DNA from: Pseudomonas sp. PGPPP3 | GTDB lineage: Bacteria > Pseudomonadota > Gammaproteobacteria > Pseudomonadales > Pseudomonadaceae | DNA length: 6,920 nucleotides | Direction of reading: 5' to 3' | Assembly: GCA_002256055.1 (NCBI GenBank) | Contig: NKIE01000125.1 | Location: 688-7,607, forward strand | Shown: one piece after another, positions 1 through 5,903 of the stretch | Position numbering within the stretch: position 1 is the stretch's first letter | Layout: each line of letters opens with the position of its first letter | Program-made: the position numbers and the translations under genes | Notes under the pieces: model-generated | Database searches by the model: none | Seen by the model: only the letters and a program-made list of their open reading frames with translations | Told to the model about the DNA's origin: nothing

Positions 1-166
1 GCACTCCACATAGCGCTACCAGCGTGTCGATTCTGACTGCGGCCAGTCCCTTCTCGATCTGGCGTAAGTGGGTAGCGTTGACGACTTCAGCACAAGCTTC
101 ATGCGTGAGGCCAGCCCGAAGCCTCACGTCTCTGACTACCTCGCCCAACACCTTTTCGTAGCTCAT
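1..166 (-). CDS. XRE/Cro-CI family helix-turn-helix regulator, N-terminal part
   Basis: The reverse strand from 166 reads an open frame of 55 codons that runs off the left edge. The peptide starts MSYEKVLGEVVRDVRLRAGL and continues with THEACAEVVN, then ATHLRQIEKGLAAVRIDTL. This is the usual XRE layout: helix 1 (about residues 7-19), an 'LTHEACAEV' helix 2, and recognition helix 3 around residues 31-39 ending in 'QIEKG', the family hallmark. Such proteins bind operator DNA as dimers and commonly repress neighbouring promoters. The gene diverges from the three-gene operon starting at 309, so control of that operon and of itself is the natural guess. The upstream sequence on this strand has only a weak purine stretch (TGAGCG) before ATG. 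The C-terminal part, which would show any sensor or dimerisation domain, lies outside the window. The family call is firm; the targets are inferred. Confidence 0.85.
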   Translation of the reverse strand, partial: MSYEKVLGEVVRDVRLRAGLTHEACAEVVNATHLRQIEKGLAAVRIDTLVALCGV

Positions 167-201
167 CTATCGCGCTCAGAAAAGGAAGTATCAAGCCACC
201 T

Positions 202-231
202 TTGACGCGACACATCGTGATGGCATAGCAT
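202..231 (+). promoter_or_regulatory. Possible sigma-70 promoter for the 309-1590 operon
   Basis: TTGACG at 202-207 resembles a -35 box. TAGCAT at 226-231 could be a -10 box with an 18-bp spacer. It lies in the divergent gap between the XRE gene (start 166) and the first operon gene (start 309). A second weak -35-like element, TTGTCA, is at 264-269 without a good -10. A short dyad CATC-GT-GATG lies between the boxes at about 213-222. The boxes are imperfect, so this is only a candidate. Confidence 0.3.
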
Positions 232-298
232 TACCTTGTTTCGCTACCAGCACCAACGCACCATTGTCAATAAACACAAATCAGATTTTCAAATTACT

Positions 299-303
299 GG
301 AGA
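299..303 (+). promoter_or_regulatory. Ribosome binding site that decides the start at 309
   Basis: GGAGA at 299-303 is followed by five bases and then GTG at 309. This is a standard Shine-Dalgarno spacing. The longer alternative starting with TTG at 264 has no purine-rich stretch in front of it, so the GTG start is preferred. Confidence 0.65.
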
Positions 304-308
304 AGCCC

Positions 309-770
309 GTGATCACAACGACACAAACCACACCCGCAGGCGGCAAGCTTCAGCTCAAAATGAACATGGAATCGCTGCAACTCCGCGTGGAACTGAAATC
401 ACTGCTTCAGTCGTTAGGCGCACAAACGTACCTGGCAGAGATTGCCATCACAGAATTTGGAAGCGACCTCCTTATTGAGGAAGCACAGGAAGCTGGGGGC
501 TCGCTCTACTATTTGCCGCTACGACTGACTCCAAACTTCATTGATCACATCATGGATCAACTTTGCCCGGACAGCAGGCCCGCAGCCATAGAGTGCCTGA
601 ACAAGTATCGCTCTGCATGGAGCAGGGCCGATCAAGACACCGCACAGATGCTGGAGAAAAATGCTGAGATGCAAAGAGCACTACGGCGGATCAAGAAACA
701 AGATCAGATGGCCGATACTCTCAGGAAGATGCTTTCCTCACTTCAAAAAAACCGCCAACCGGCGCTCTAA
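309..770 (+). CDS. Hypothetical protein, first gene of three-gene operon
   Basis: This 153-residue protein starts at GTG 309 because of the GGAGA ribosome site. I do not recognise its family. The N-terminal 15 residues are Thr/Pro-rich and look disordered. Residues 16-62 (KMNMESLQLRVELKSLLQSL onward) and the stretch 70-100 (PLRLTPNFIDHIMDQL) look helical. The last 50 residues are strongly charged and heptad-like (AQMLEKNAEMQRALRRIKKQ), suggesting a coiled coil or a helical protein-protein surface. There is no signal peptide, membrane segment, metal motif or nucleotide-binding loop. The next gene begins 15 bases after the stop, so the two are probably cotranscribed. The divergent XRE gene is the likely regulator. 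The protein may be a structural or adaptor partner of the two downstream products, but the only evidence for that is operon position. Confidence 0.7.
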   Translation: MITTTQTTPAGGKLQLKMNMESLQLRVELKSLLQSLGAQTYLAEIAITEFGSDLLIEEAQEAGGSLYYLPLRLTPNFIDHIMDQLCPDSRPAAIECLNKYRSAWSRADQDTAQMLEKNAEMQRALRRIKKQDQMADTLRKMLSSLQKNRQPAL

Positions 771-785
771 CTCAGGGCAGCCATC

Positions 786-1190
786 ATGACTACCAAACGT
801 CCAAAAGAGTTTTTAACTCCCACGCCCCAACAAGTCCTGAACGCAATAACGCTCTGGCAGAGCATGCACGGCGACCCCAACGGGCAAATTACGCGGGTCG
901 TAACGATGGAGCGGGAATTCACGACAGCTTTTGGGGGCAGCTTCGGCACCGTCTCGGTTAAACAATTGCCGCAGGCAATTGATCTGCTGTGCAACATCAT
1001 TGCCAACATGGAGCGGTTTAGTTTCAGGACTGCCACCGAGAGACTGGAGCTGATCATGGAGCATCTAGTCACGACTATCGGAAAAGGTTCAGGCCGTGCA
1101 GGCTTAGCCGATGCAGAAGCCCTGACAAGCGCGCTACAACTCGCGCGTCTGGATCCCAACTTCCCTTACACCTACAGCTGGGGCTCATGA
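786..1190 (+). CDS. Hypothetical protein, second gene of operon
   Basis: This 134-residue protein starts at ATG 786, preceded by AGGG about eight bases upstream. I do not recognise the family. Its N-terminus (KEFLTPTPQQVLNAITLWQS) looks like a short linker plus an amphipathic helix. A Gly-rich turn (about residues 50-56, FGGSFGTVS) and further helices follow, including PQAIDLLCNIIANMERF and a helix around LELIMEHLVTTIG. The tail ends in an aromatic segment, PNFPYTYSWGS. No catalytic motif, signal peptide or membrane span is visible. It follows the first operon gene by 15 bases, and its stop (TGA 1188-1190) is one base before the ATG of the third gene. That spacing indicates translational coupling. 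The reading frame is favoured over the opposite-strand frame at 767-1159 because of its ribosome site and operon fit. Confidence 0.75.
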   Translation: MTTKRPKEFLTPTPQQVLNAITLWQSMHGDPNGQITRVVTMEREFTTAFGGSFGTVSVKQLPQAIDLLCNIIANMERFSFRTATERLELIMEHLVTTIGKGSGRAGLADAEALTSALQLARLDPNFPYTYSWGS

Positions 1191-1191
1191 G

Positions 1192-1590
1192 ATGACTGAC
1201 CTCGGCGCCTTGGTTGGGCTTGCCCCAGGCAGCGGCTTGCCCATGTCCGGCAGCTCGATGTCGGATCAAGAAGCTCTCAGCTATGCCAGGAAGCACTTTA
1301 CTCACGGATCATTCTGCCTGGTTCGCAACTGGCTCTGGCTAGACCTGGACGCGCCCACGGAAATACTCCAGAGCCTGGCGGCATATCAGCGTCAACCGGC
1401 AATCATCTACGCAGATACGGTCATCTACGACAGCGAGAGGCGGTGGGATGTGGGCGACTTCGTGCGAACGTCTCCGCTGCATCATTTCGCTGATGACTTT
1501 CTGTTCAGCACGCTGAATACAACCTATCTGTTACTTGGGCCAGGCCAGCGGAAGCGCACCAGTATCGAGAATGTGGCACGCATCATCTGA
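1192..1590 (+). CDS. Small hypothetical protein, possibly DUF6957-like
   Basis: This 132-residue protein starts at ATG 1192, one base after the stop of the preceding gene, with GGGG about eight bases upstream inside that gene. Residues 1-25 are Gly/Ser/Pro-rich and probably flexible. The core has alternating hydrophobic strands: CLVRNWLWLDLD, then QPAIIYADTVIYDS, then RRWDVGDFVRTSPLHHFADD, then STLNTTYLLLGPG. This suggests a small alpha/beta fold. The W-x-V-G-D-x-V-R-T-S segment resembles a family I recall as DUF6957, found in Pseudomonas, where the protein is small and of unknown function. That assignment is from memory and unverified. There is no signal peptide or enzyme signature. As the last gene of the operon its product may act with the two upstream proteins. 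No T-rich terminator is visible just after the stop. Confidence 0.75.
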   Translation: MTDLGALVGLAPGSGLPMSGSSMSDQEALSYARKHFTHGSFCLVRNWLWLDLDAPTEILQSLAAYQRQPAIIYADTVIYDSERRWDVGDFVRTSPLHHFADDFLFSTLNTTYLLLGPGQRKRTSIENVARII

Positions 1591-1822
1591 TCGCAACCTG
1601 CTCTGCAGCTAAGCCTTAACCTACTGTTTCGGAACAGGCTGGAAAACGGTCATGGTGGTACCAAACTGGGGACAGCCGCGTACTTTCGGCGAAGGAAATC
1701 GTCGAGGGAGTTGTTCAACAGAATCGGCCGAAAGCTTCCGCCCACTTGCGGCAGCTCTCGGCCATAAGCAGCCATTCAATGCGTCTACAAATCTAGGGGC
1801 GATTCAATTTGCCGTAGTACGG
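1591..1822. other. Intergenic region between convergent genes
   Basis: These 232 bases separate the operon end from the stop of the minus-strand substrate-binding protein gene. I see no gene: the open frame at 1652-1879 has no ribosome site and overlaps that gene. A small hairpin CTGTT-TCGG-AACAG lies at 1624-1637, without a T-tract. A decayed intergenic repeat at 1725-1777 is listed separately. No clear intrinsic terminator for either flanking gene was found. Confidence 0.6.
1725..1777. repeat. Degenerate CGGCC-AAAG intergenic repeat, copy 1
   Basis: CGGCCGAAAG at 1725-1734 and CGGCCATAAG at 1759-1768, the latter followed by CAGCCATTC, resemble the right-hand arm of the CTTTTGGCCG...CGGCCAAAAG element that is intact at 4979-5025. 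I remember this element as abundant between genes in Pseudomonas. This copy has lost its clean inverted symmetry. Confidence 0.4.
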
Positions 1823-2689
1823 TTATTGTTTCTTGGTTTGCACGTAAGTGGCACAGGTTTCTTTGGGGGGGCTTTTTAGGAACTGGCAATCAAGACTAAT
1901 GAACATCCCACGGGAGGTGCCGTAGCGCTGTTGATACTGGCGAAACAGCGCGTCAATTTCGCCGTTTGCATAGATAGCCGCGATGCCACGCTCGAATCGG
2001 TCGCGCAGAGCTTCATCGCGAAAGCCAAACCAATATTGGTTCACTGCGGGAAGGATGTCGTGGTATTCAAACGACTCGAATACTTGGCTGATTTGCGTCG
2101 GTGAGCTTTCGTTGGTGAGGTTAAAACGGAAGATGTCAGGCTGCGAAATAATCACGTCGGTGCGGTTCAGTGACAGCATTCGTGATGGCATATGCGGTAG
2201 TTCAATATAGGCGCTGTTGTGATTGGCCATTGCAGCAAACTCAGCGCCTAGATAGCGGCTTGCCTCCTGGAACGCCACAACCCGCAGTTTGCCTAGGTCG
2301 GCAATTCTGTTCAGCTTTAGATTTTTATGTTTGGAGGTGATGACCTGGTTGCGAAAGGTCATTACCGGCCAGTGGCTGTTTACGTTGGTGACGTTGTTGC
2401 CGGGCTTGTCATCAGTCAGTACGTCAACCAATCCTGATTTGAACGCTAAGGCTGTGCGCTTCGATGAGAGAAAGACGAACGTGACCGGCGTCGATTGGCT
2501 GGCAAAAGCGGCACGGATAATTTCGACCTGTAGACCAGAGTCGGAATCCGGCAAGGTAAAGGGTTGCGTTGCATGATCCACAGCGACCATCACGGCTTTC
2601 TCACCCGCCAAACAGGTGCTTACTGCACTTGTCAGCAAGACGATCAATGCGCCAACCGAGGTCAGAGCTAGGCGTGGCAACGACCGCAT
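1823..2689 (-). CDS. Periplasmic substrate-binding protein, SBP_bac_3-like, orphan
   Basis: This 288-residue protein has a clear Sec signal: Arg at 2 and 6, then the hydrophobic stretch LALTSVGALIVLLTSAVS, with probable cleavage after Ala28 (CLA|GE). The mature part has the two-lobe layout of amino-acid-type binding proteins: first lobe from VMVAVDHATQPFTL with GLQVEIIRAAF, a hinge near FRNQVITSK, then second-lobe start IADLGKLRVVAFQEASRYLG and terminal helix ALRDRFERGIAAIYANGEID. Two cysteines near the end (268 and 279) could form a disulphide. The length is slightly above the usual 250-270. There is no lipobox. No ABC permease or ATPase gene adjoins it, so it is an orphan that may sense a ligand rather than feed a transporter. 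The start ATG 2689 has an AGGA about ten bases upstream. It diverges from the Crp/Fnr gene. The fold call is good; the ligand is unknown. Confidence 0.85.
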   Translation of the reverse strand: MRSLPRLALTSVGALIVLLTSAVSTCLAGEKAVMVAVDHATQPFTLPDSDSGLQVEIIRAAFASQSTPVTFVFLSSKRTALAFKSGLVDVLTDDKPGNNVTNVNSHWPVMTFRNQVITSKHKNLKLNRIADLGKLRVVAFQEASRYLGAEFAAMANHNSAYIELPHMPSRMLSLNRTDVIISQPDIFRFNLTNESSPTQISQVFESFEYHDILPAVNQYWFGFRDEALRDRFERGIAAIYANGEIDALFRQYQQRYGTSRGMFISLDCQFLKSPPKETCATYVQTKKQ

Positions 2690-2712
2690 GGCGTTATTGT
2701 CCTAAATTATCT

Positions 2713-2735
2713 TAAGTCAGAGCGTAGTTGACTTA
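2713..2735. promoter_or_regulatory. Dyad TAAGTCA-N9-TGACTTA upstream of the binding-protein gene
   Basis: TAAGTCA at 2713-2719 and TGACTTA at 2729-2735 form a perfect 7-bp inverted repeat with 9-bp spacing. It begins 24 bases upstream of the minus-strand start codon and overlaps a possible -10 (TAAGAT or GATAAT read on the minus strand). The position fits an operator. Its half-site is not the classical CRP/FNR TGTGA or TTGAT, so the neighbouring Crp-like protein is only one of several possible binders. Confidence 0.45.
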
Positions 2736-2954
2736 CGCATGCGCTGGCAATGCAACTGGCATTCAATACCATTTCGCTGGCCAGCGGCATCGATGAGTCG
2801 GGCTGTTTGCCCATTAATTGGAGGCGGCGAGTCAGTTTGCTCGCTAACAACTACGGTTTAGGAACGGGCTTGCATTGACTGTCACGCTCACACTGCGGTG
2901 TGCTAGCGTTACTGTTGCCTTTCAGATCCCCGCTGCCTAGCTAGAGATATTGAG
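2736..2954. promoter_or_regulatory. Divergent control region with palindromes before the Crp/Fnr gene
   Basis: This is the rest of the 265-base gap between the divergent genes. It holds CGCATGCG (2736-2743) and a perfect 12-bp palindrome CGCTGGCCAGCG (2775-2786). A hairpin at 2884-2909 has arms ACGCT+CACAC and GTGTG+AGCGT around TGCG, with a two-base bulge. TTGACT at 2875-2880 is a possible -35 for the plus-strand gene, but the best -10-like sequences (TGCTAG 2901-2906) are spaced too far for a standard promoter. No small gene is evident. Confidence 0.4.
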
Positions 2955-3707
2955 ATGGCTTTCACGCCGCAGCACAACCAGCTATTTGCTGCCCTATCGG
3001 AGGCGACTCAGGCGCGCCTATTTAGGCTCATGGATTCGGTAATGTTGCCGCAGGGGAAAACTCTCTACGAGGCTGGCGAAATTGTCAGCCATGTTTATTT
3101 CCCTGTTGACTCAATCATCTCGCTGCTTCACGTGATGGGAAACGGTGATTCAGCAGAAGTATCGCTAATAGGTAATGAAGGGCTCGCCGGTATTCCTCTG
3201 TTCATGGGTGCCGAAAGGGCAATCAGTCGAGCAGTCGTAAGGTGTGCTGGTCAGGCGTATCAGGTGAATGGAAAGCTGCTTCTGGAGGAGTTCAACCGCC
3301 ACGGTGAGCTGAAAACGCTAATACTGCACTACGCCCATACGCTGATTATTCAGATTTCGAATACATCATTGTGCTATCGCTATCACTCCGTTCCCCAGCA
3401 GCTGTGCCGTTTCTTGCTGTTATCGCTTGATCGTTTGCGGGGGAATCGCTTGGGTATGACCCAGAAGCAGATAGCCGATAATCTCGGGGTTCGTCGTGAG
3501 GGTATAAGTGAGGCTGCGGGGACACTGCGAAGGTTAGGAGTGCTCCAATACCATCGCGGGCATATCACAGTGCTTAATCGAAATATGCTCGAACAACTGA
3601 GCTGTGAGTGCTATGCCAAGGTCAAGCAGGAAACTGACCGATTAATGCCAAAATACAAGGTTGCCCTGGCCGAAGGCGATAGACTTGAACTGGCTACTAC
3701 CGAGTAA
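2955..3707 (+). CDS. Crp/Fnr family transcriptional regulator
   Basis: This 250-residue protein has an N-terminal cyclic-nucleotide-binding-like beta-roll (about 15-105). It contains LPQGKTLYEAGEIVSHVYFP and SLIGNEGLAGIPLFMGAERA, then a long dimer helix (about 108-150). The C-terminal winged HTH has turn helix MTQKQIADNLGVRREGISEA (168-187) and wing LGVLQYHRGHITVLNR. The phosphate-binding cassette is not the canonical FGELAL...RAASV of E. coli CRP (here LAGIPLFMGAERAIS), and there is no N-terminal cysteine cluster as in FNR. Classic cAMP or iron-sulphur sensing is therefore not supported and the signal is unknown. It resembles the broad group of Crp-like regulators with a 'GVRREG' recognition helix. 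The start ATG 2955 has a weak GAGA/TTGAG purine tract in front. It diverges from the binding-protein gene and precedes the cyclase, either of which it might control. Confidence 0.9.
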   Translation: MAFTPQHNQLFAALSEATQARLFRLMDSVMLPQGKTLYEAGEIVSHVYFPVDSIISLLHVMGNGDSAEVSLIGNEGLAGIPLFMGAERAISRAVVRCAGQAYQVNGKLLLEEFNRHGELKTLILHYAHTLIIQISNTSLCYRYHSVPQQLCRFLLLSLDRLRGNRLGMTQKQIADNLGVRREGISEAAGTLRRLGVLQYHRGHITVLNRNMLEQLSCECYAKVKQETDRLMPKYKVALAEGDRLELATTE

Positions 3708-3798
3708 TGTTAACCAGACGAGCACTCTAAAACCGTTAGCCATCGCTGGTGGCGGGCAATACTTGAACGCTCACTCAGTTGTTGCAATTGTACTGGCT

Positions 3799-3838
3799 TG
3801 ACGGAGCACTTTTCCCTCAGCTTTAGTGCGCTCCGTCA
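3799..3838. repeat. Stem-loop in the leader region of the cyclase gene
   Basis: TGACGGAGCACT at 3799-3810 pairs with AGTGC-GC-TCCGTCA at 3825-3838, leaving a two-base bulge and a 14-base loop. There is no T-tract on either strand, so it is not an intrinsic terminator. It lies in the 230-base gap between the Crp/Fnr gene and the GAF-GGDEF gene and may be a decayed repeat or a regulatory structure. I saw nothing else gene-like in the gap. Confidence 0.5.
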
Positions 3839-3893
3839 CCAAAGGGCGGGTAATCCCCCTCTGACGCAGGCTAATGGCCATTACTGGATCTAC

Positions 3894-3921
3894 ACTAAAG
3901 AATCTCTCCTAGTGCTTTAGT
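3894..3921. promoter_or_regulatory. Dyad ACTAAAG-N14-CTTTAGT just upstream of the cyclase gene
   Basis: ACTAAAG at 3894-3900 and CTTTAGT at 3915-3921 form a perfect 7-bp inverted repeat ending 16 bases before the ATG at 3938. The start lacks a recognisable Shine-Dalgarno sequence. This dyad could be an operator over the promoter or a leader hairpin. It is inferred from symmetry and position alone. Confidence 0.35.
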
Positions 3922-3937
3922 AAAGTCATGGTGTTGT

Positions 3938-4960
3938 ATGCCTCGCGAACCAGACGTGACTCTACCCAGCCGTGATCAGCTTGTAGCAATCATTCGTATC
4001 CAAAGTGAGATGGCAAAGCACGGGCTGGACTTGGCGCAGGTCATGTCTGTCGTCGTTGATCGCGCACTTGACCTGGTCAAAGCCGATGGTGCGGTTATTG
4101 AATTAGCCGAAAAAGATGAGATGGTCTATCGCGCTGTTTCAGGTGTCGCATCAGGTCAATTAGGGCTGCGTTTGAAGCTTGCCAGCAGCCTGTCAGGCTC
4201 GTGCGTTCGGAGTGGTGAGATCACACGCTGTATCGATACTGAAACCGATAGCCGAGTAAATCGTGCGGCATGCCGGCGGATGAACGTCCGCTCAATGGTG
4301 GCTATTCCCTTAGTGCATTCAGGCATGACGGTCGGTGTACTGAAGGTGATGTCTACATTTGTCGGCACCTTTGACCCTGTAGACGAAGCCGTCTTGGGCT
4401 TGCTCGCCGAGGTACTTAGTGCAGATATGTTTTTCGCTGCAAAGTATGCAGCAGATGATCTCTACTATCGTGCCACGCATGACGAAATGACAGGCCTAGC
4501 CAACCGAGCGTTGTTCTTTGACAGGCTCAGAAATGAGCTGGCGCGGGTGGAGCGAGAGGGCATTGAATTCGGACTGCTGATGCTCGACATGGATGGCCTT
4601 AAAGCAATCAATGACAGTTACGGCCATCGCGCTGGGGATGCTGCTATTTGTGAAGTGGCCAAGCGAGCAAGTCAAAGCCTTCGCAAGTCGGACACCATCG
4701 CTCGCCTGGGCGGCGATGAGTTTGGAGTCATCTTGCATCCCACCAACGGCTTGCTCTTTTTGGCTGAGAGTGTTGAAAGACTCCAGAAAGCGATCTGCCA
4801 ACCGCTCCAATACGAATCACGTCAGTTGATGTTGAGTGTCAGTATCGGCGCCGCAGTTGCTATTAAAGATGGGCTCGATCTTGATGCCCTGCTTGAGCAT
4901 GCAGACCAAGCCATGTACCAGAACAAGCGTGAGCGTAAACGGCTTGAGATTGCTGAGTAA
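3938..4960 (+). CDS. GAF-GGDEF diguanylate cyclase
   Basis: This 340-residue soluble protein should make c-di-GMP from two GTP in the cytoplasm. A GAF sensor domain spans about 28-168 (DRALDLVKADGAVIEL, SLSGSCVRSGE, CIDTETDSRV, VRSMVAIPLVHSG). The GGDEF domain starts at ATHDEMTGLANR (179-190). It carries the metal and substrate loop LDMDGLKAINDSYGHRAGD (216-234; Asp217 metal ligand) and the intact signature RLGGDEF (GGDEF 258-262). The inhibitory I-site RxxD is present as R249-K-S-D252, so feedback inhibition by c-di-GMP is expected. There is no EAL domain or membrane segment. ATG 3938 has no clear Shine-Dalgarno. A second in-frame ATG at 4010, preceded by GTGAG, is possible but would cut a helix that usually precedes GAF domains. 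The GAF ligand is unknown. It stands alone on the plus strand after the Crp/Fnr gene and converges with the gene at 5088-5807. Confidence 0.93.
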   Translation: MPREPDVTLPSRDQLVAIIRIQSEMAKHGLDLAQVMSVVVDRALDLVKADGAVIELAEKDEMVYRAVSGVASGQLGLRLKLASSLSGSCVRSGEITRCIDTETDSRVNRAACRRMNVRSMVAIPLVHSGMTVGVLKVMSTFVGTFDPVDEAVLGLLAEVLSADMFFAAKYAADDLYYRATHDEMTGLANRALFFDRLRNELARVEREGIEFGLLMLDMDGLKAINDSYGHRAGDAAICEVAKRASQSLRKSDTIARLGGDEFGVILHPTNGLLFLAESVERLQKAICQPLQYESRQLMLSVSIGAAVAIKDGLDLDALLEHADQAMYQNKRERKRLEIAE

Positions 4961-4978
4961 GACGTTTTTGTAAGCCCG

Positions 4979-5025
4979 CTTTTGGCCGGAGACGGACGCC
5001 TGCGAGCGCAGCTAACGGCCAAAAG
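4979..5025. repeat. Inverted repeat CTTTTGGCCG...CGGCCAAAAG, copy 2 (intact)
   Basis: Perfect 10-bp arms lie at 4979-4988 and 5016-5025 around a 27-base loop that itself holds CTGCG-AG-CGCAG (5000-5011). Further symmetry surrounds it: GTGGACG 5025-5031 against CGTCCAC 5062-5068, and CCTAGG at 5036-5041 and 5073-5078. It sits between two convergent stop codons and could slow transcription from both sides, although there is no standard T-tract. I recall the core as a widespread Pseudomonas intergenic repeat; this was not checked. Confidence 0.65.
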
Positions 5026-5087
5026 TGGACGTTTACCTAGGCTCGATTTTGAGGTTAGGGGCGTCCACAAAACCTAGGACGATTCAC

Positions 5088-5807
5088 TCATTCATTGGCG
5101 ATCATGCCAATGCTTCGAAGCAGTAGCCGTCCGAGTGGGCTCGCCTCGCGGTAGCTCACAGCGGGTTTTCCGGTGCGCTTGTCATACTCCGGCGTTCCGT
5201 CGCGATTCTTCCTGATGTGTTCGCTAACAAGCCCAAGCCGAACGAGGCGGTCTTTGTAGCTATCCTGAAGCGCACGGTCATCGAGCTCTTCTCGGCTCGA
5301 CCCCATGGCCGCCATCACATGCCGAAACACTCCAGCGTGCAGCTCACGAAACTCCTCGTCGCCACCGATGGTGGGCACGTGGAAGAAGCGAAGCCAGAGA
5401 ACCTCAATGTCATTGAGTTCGCCGAGAACACGCATCAAGTGCTTCGATTCCGCATGTTCAACGGCGTCTGAGCTAAGACTATTTGCCACTAGGGACGCCA
5501 GGTACTGACGACGGTCATCACTGGTGGCTCGGGAAGCTTGCCTCAAAGACTCCTCAAGCAGGTCGGTAAAATCCTCGTCATTGAGCTCCGAGCGCACCTG
5601 TGCCTCTTCCAACTGCTCGATCCTTGCCTGTAGCTTAAATGCGAAGTCTGCAATGCGATCGACTCTCTGATTCGGAATTATAGAGCCGGCGACCTCAGCC
5701 AGAAGCGAGCCAGCAAAAGGCACGACACCAAGAGCCGCCTTTGCACCCGATACGACGTAATCGATTGCATTCGTCTTGATCTCATCGGGTAGTTTGTCTC
5801 CTGACAT
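5088..5807 (-). CDS. Hypothetical helical protein with Gly/Ala-rich hydrophobic segment
   Basis: This 239-residue protein starts at ATG 5807, chosen for the strong GAGGAG site five bases upstream. A frame extending to 5987 would add 60 Pro/Arg-rich residues with no ribosome site. Residues 14-45 form a Gly/Ala-rich hydrophobic stretch (GAKAALGVVPFAGSLLAEVA) that could be an amphipathic or membrane-touching helix hairpin. Residues 49-72 look like a short coiled coil (FKLQARIEQLEEAQ). Residues 76-145 are charged helices (DLLEESLRQASRATSDDRRQ, KHLMRVLGELNDIEVLWLRF). The last 60 residues (YKDRLVRLGLVSEH, then SPLGRLLLRSIG) have the rhythm of a winged helix. The pattern faintly recalls membrane-associated helical proteins sometimes tied to abortive infection (DUF4393/Abi-alpha type), but I cannot support that. 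It converges with the cyclase gene and stands alone, with dyads in its upstream region. Confidence 0.8.
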   Translation of the reverse strand: MSGDKLPDEIKTNAIDYVVSGAKAALGVVPFAGSLLAEVAGSIIPNQRVDRIADFAFKLQARIEQLEEAQVRSELNDEDFTDLLEESLRQASRATSDDRRQYLASLVANSLSSDAVEHAESKHLMRVLGELNDIEVLWLRFFHVPTIGGDEEFRELHAGVFRHVMAAMGSSREELDDRALQDSYKDRLVRLGLVSEHIRKNRDGTPEYDKRTGKPAVSYREASPLGRLLLRSIGMIANE

Positions 5808-5812
5808 CTGGG

Positions 5813-5818
5813 CTCCTC
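5813..5818 (-). promoter_or_regulatory. Ribosome binding site for the gene at 5088-5807
   Basis: Read on the minus strand this is GAGGAG followed by CCCAG and ATG (5807-5805). It is the strongest Shine-Dalgarno in the window and settles the start against upstream alternatives. A TATTAT on the same strand at about 5834-5839 could be the -10 of the promoter; no matching -35 is clear. Confidence 0.7.
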
Positions 5819-5842
5819 GTGTTTCACTTAACTGATAATAAG

Positions 5843-5903
5843 GCGACATGCCATGTCGCGTTTTTTGCCGGGATGGCATGTCGTAGAACGCTACATGCCG
5901 TCC
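5843..5903. promoter_or_regulatory. Overlapping dyads upstream of the 5088-5807 gene
   Basis: GCGACATG (5843-5850) and CATGTCGC (5852-5859) form an 8-bp dyad around one base. GGATGGCATGT (5871-5881) pairs with ACATGCCGTCC (5893-5903), with one G-T wobble. CGACATGCCAT (5844-5854) also pairs perfectly with ATGGCATGTCG (5873-5883), so two folds are mutually exclusive. The first dyad abuts the possible -10 of the minus-strand gene, a typical operator position. GTTTTTT after the first dyad mimics a plus-strand terminator, but no plus-strand gene ends here. Confidence 0.5.

Noticed and set aside
264..308. TTG start extending the first operon gene
   Set aside because: There is no Shine-Dalgarno before it, while GTG at 309 has GGAGA at proper spacing.
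767..1305. Minus-strand open frames over the 786-1590 genes
   Set aside because: They are shadows of the plus-strand operon, with Ser/Arg-rich composition and no ribosome sites.
1681..1780. Insertion-sequence end
   Set aside because: The words around GTTCAACAGAATCGGCC recall transposon margins, but no matching terminal repeat, target duplication or transposase fragment is visible.
5843..5866. Intrinsic terminator on the plus strand (hairpin plus six T)
   Set aside because: No plus-strand gene ends upstream, and the position next to the minus-strand promoter fits an operator better.
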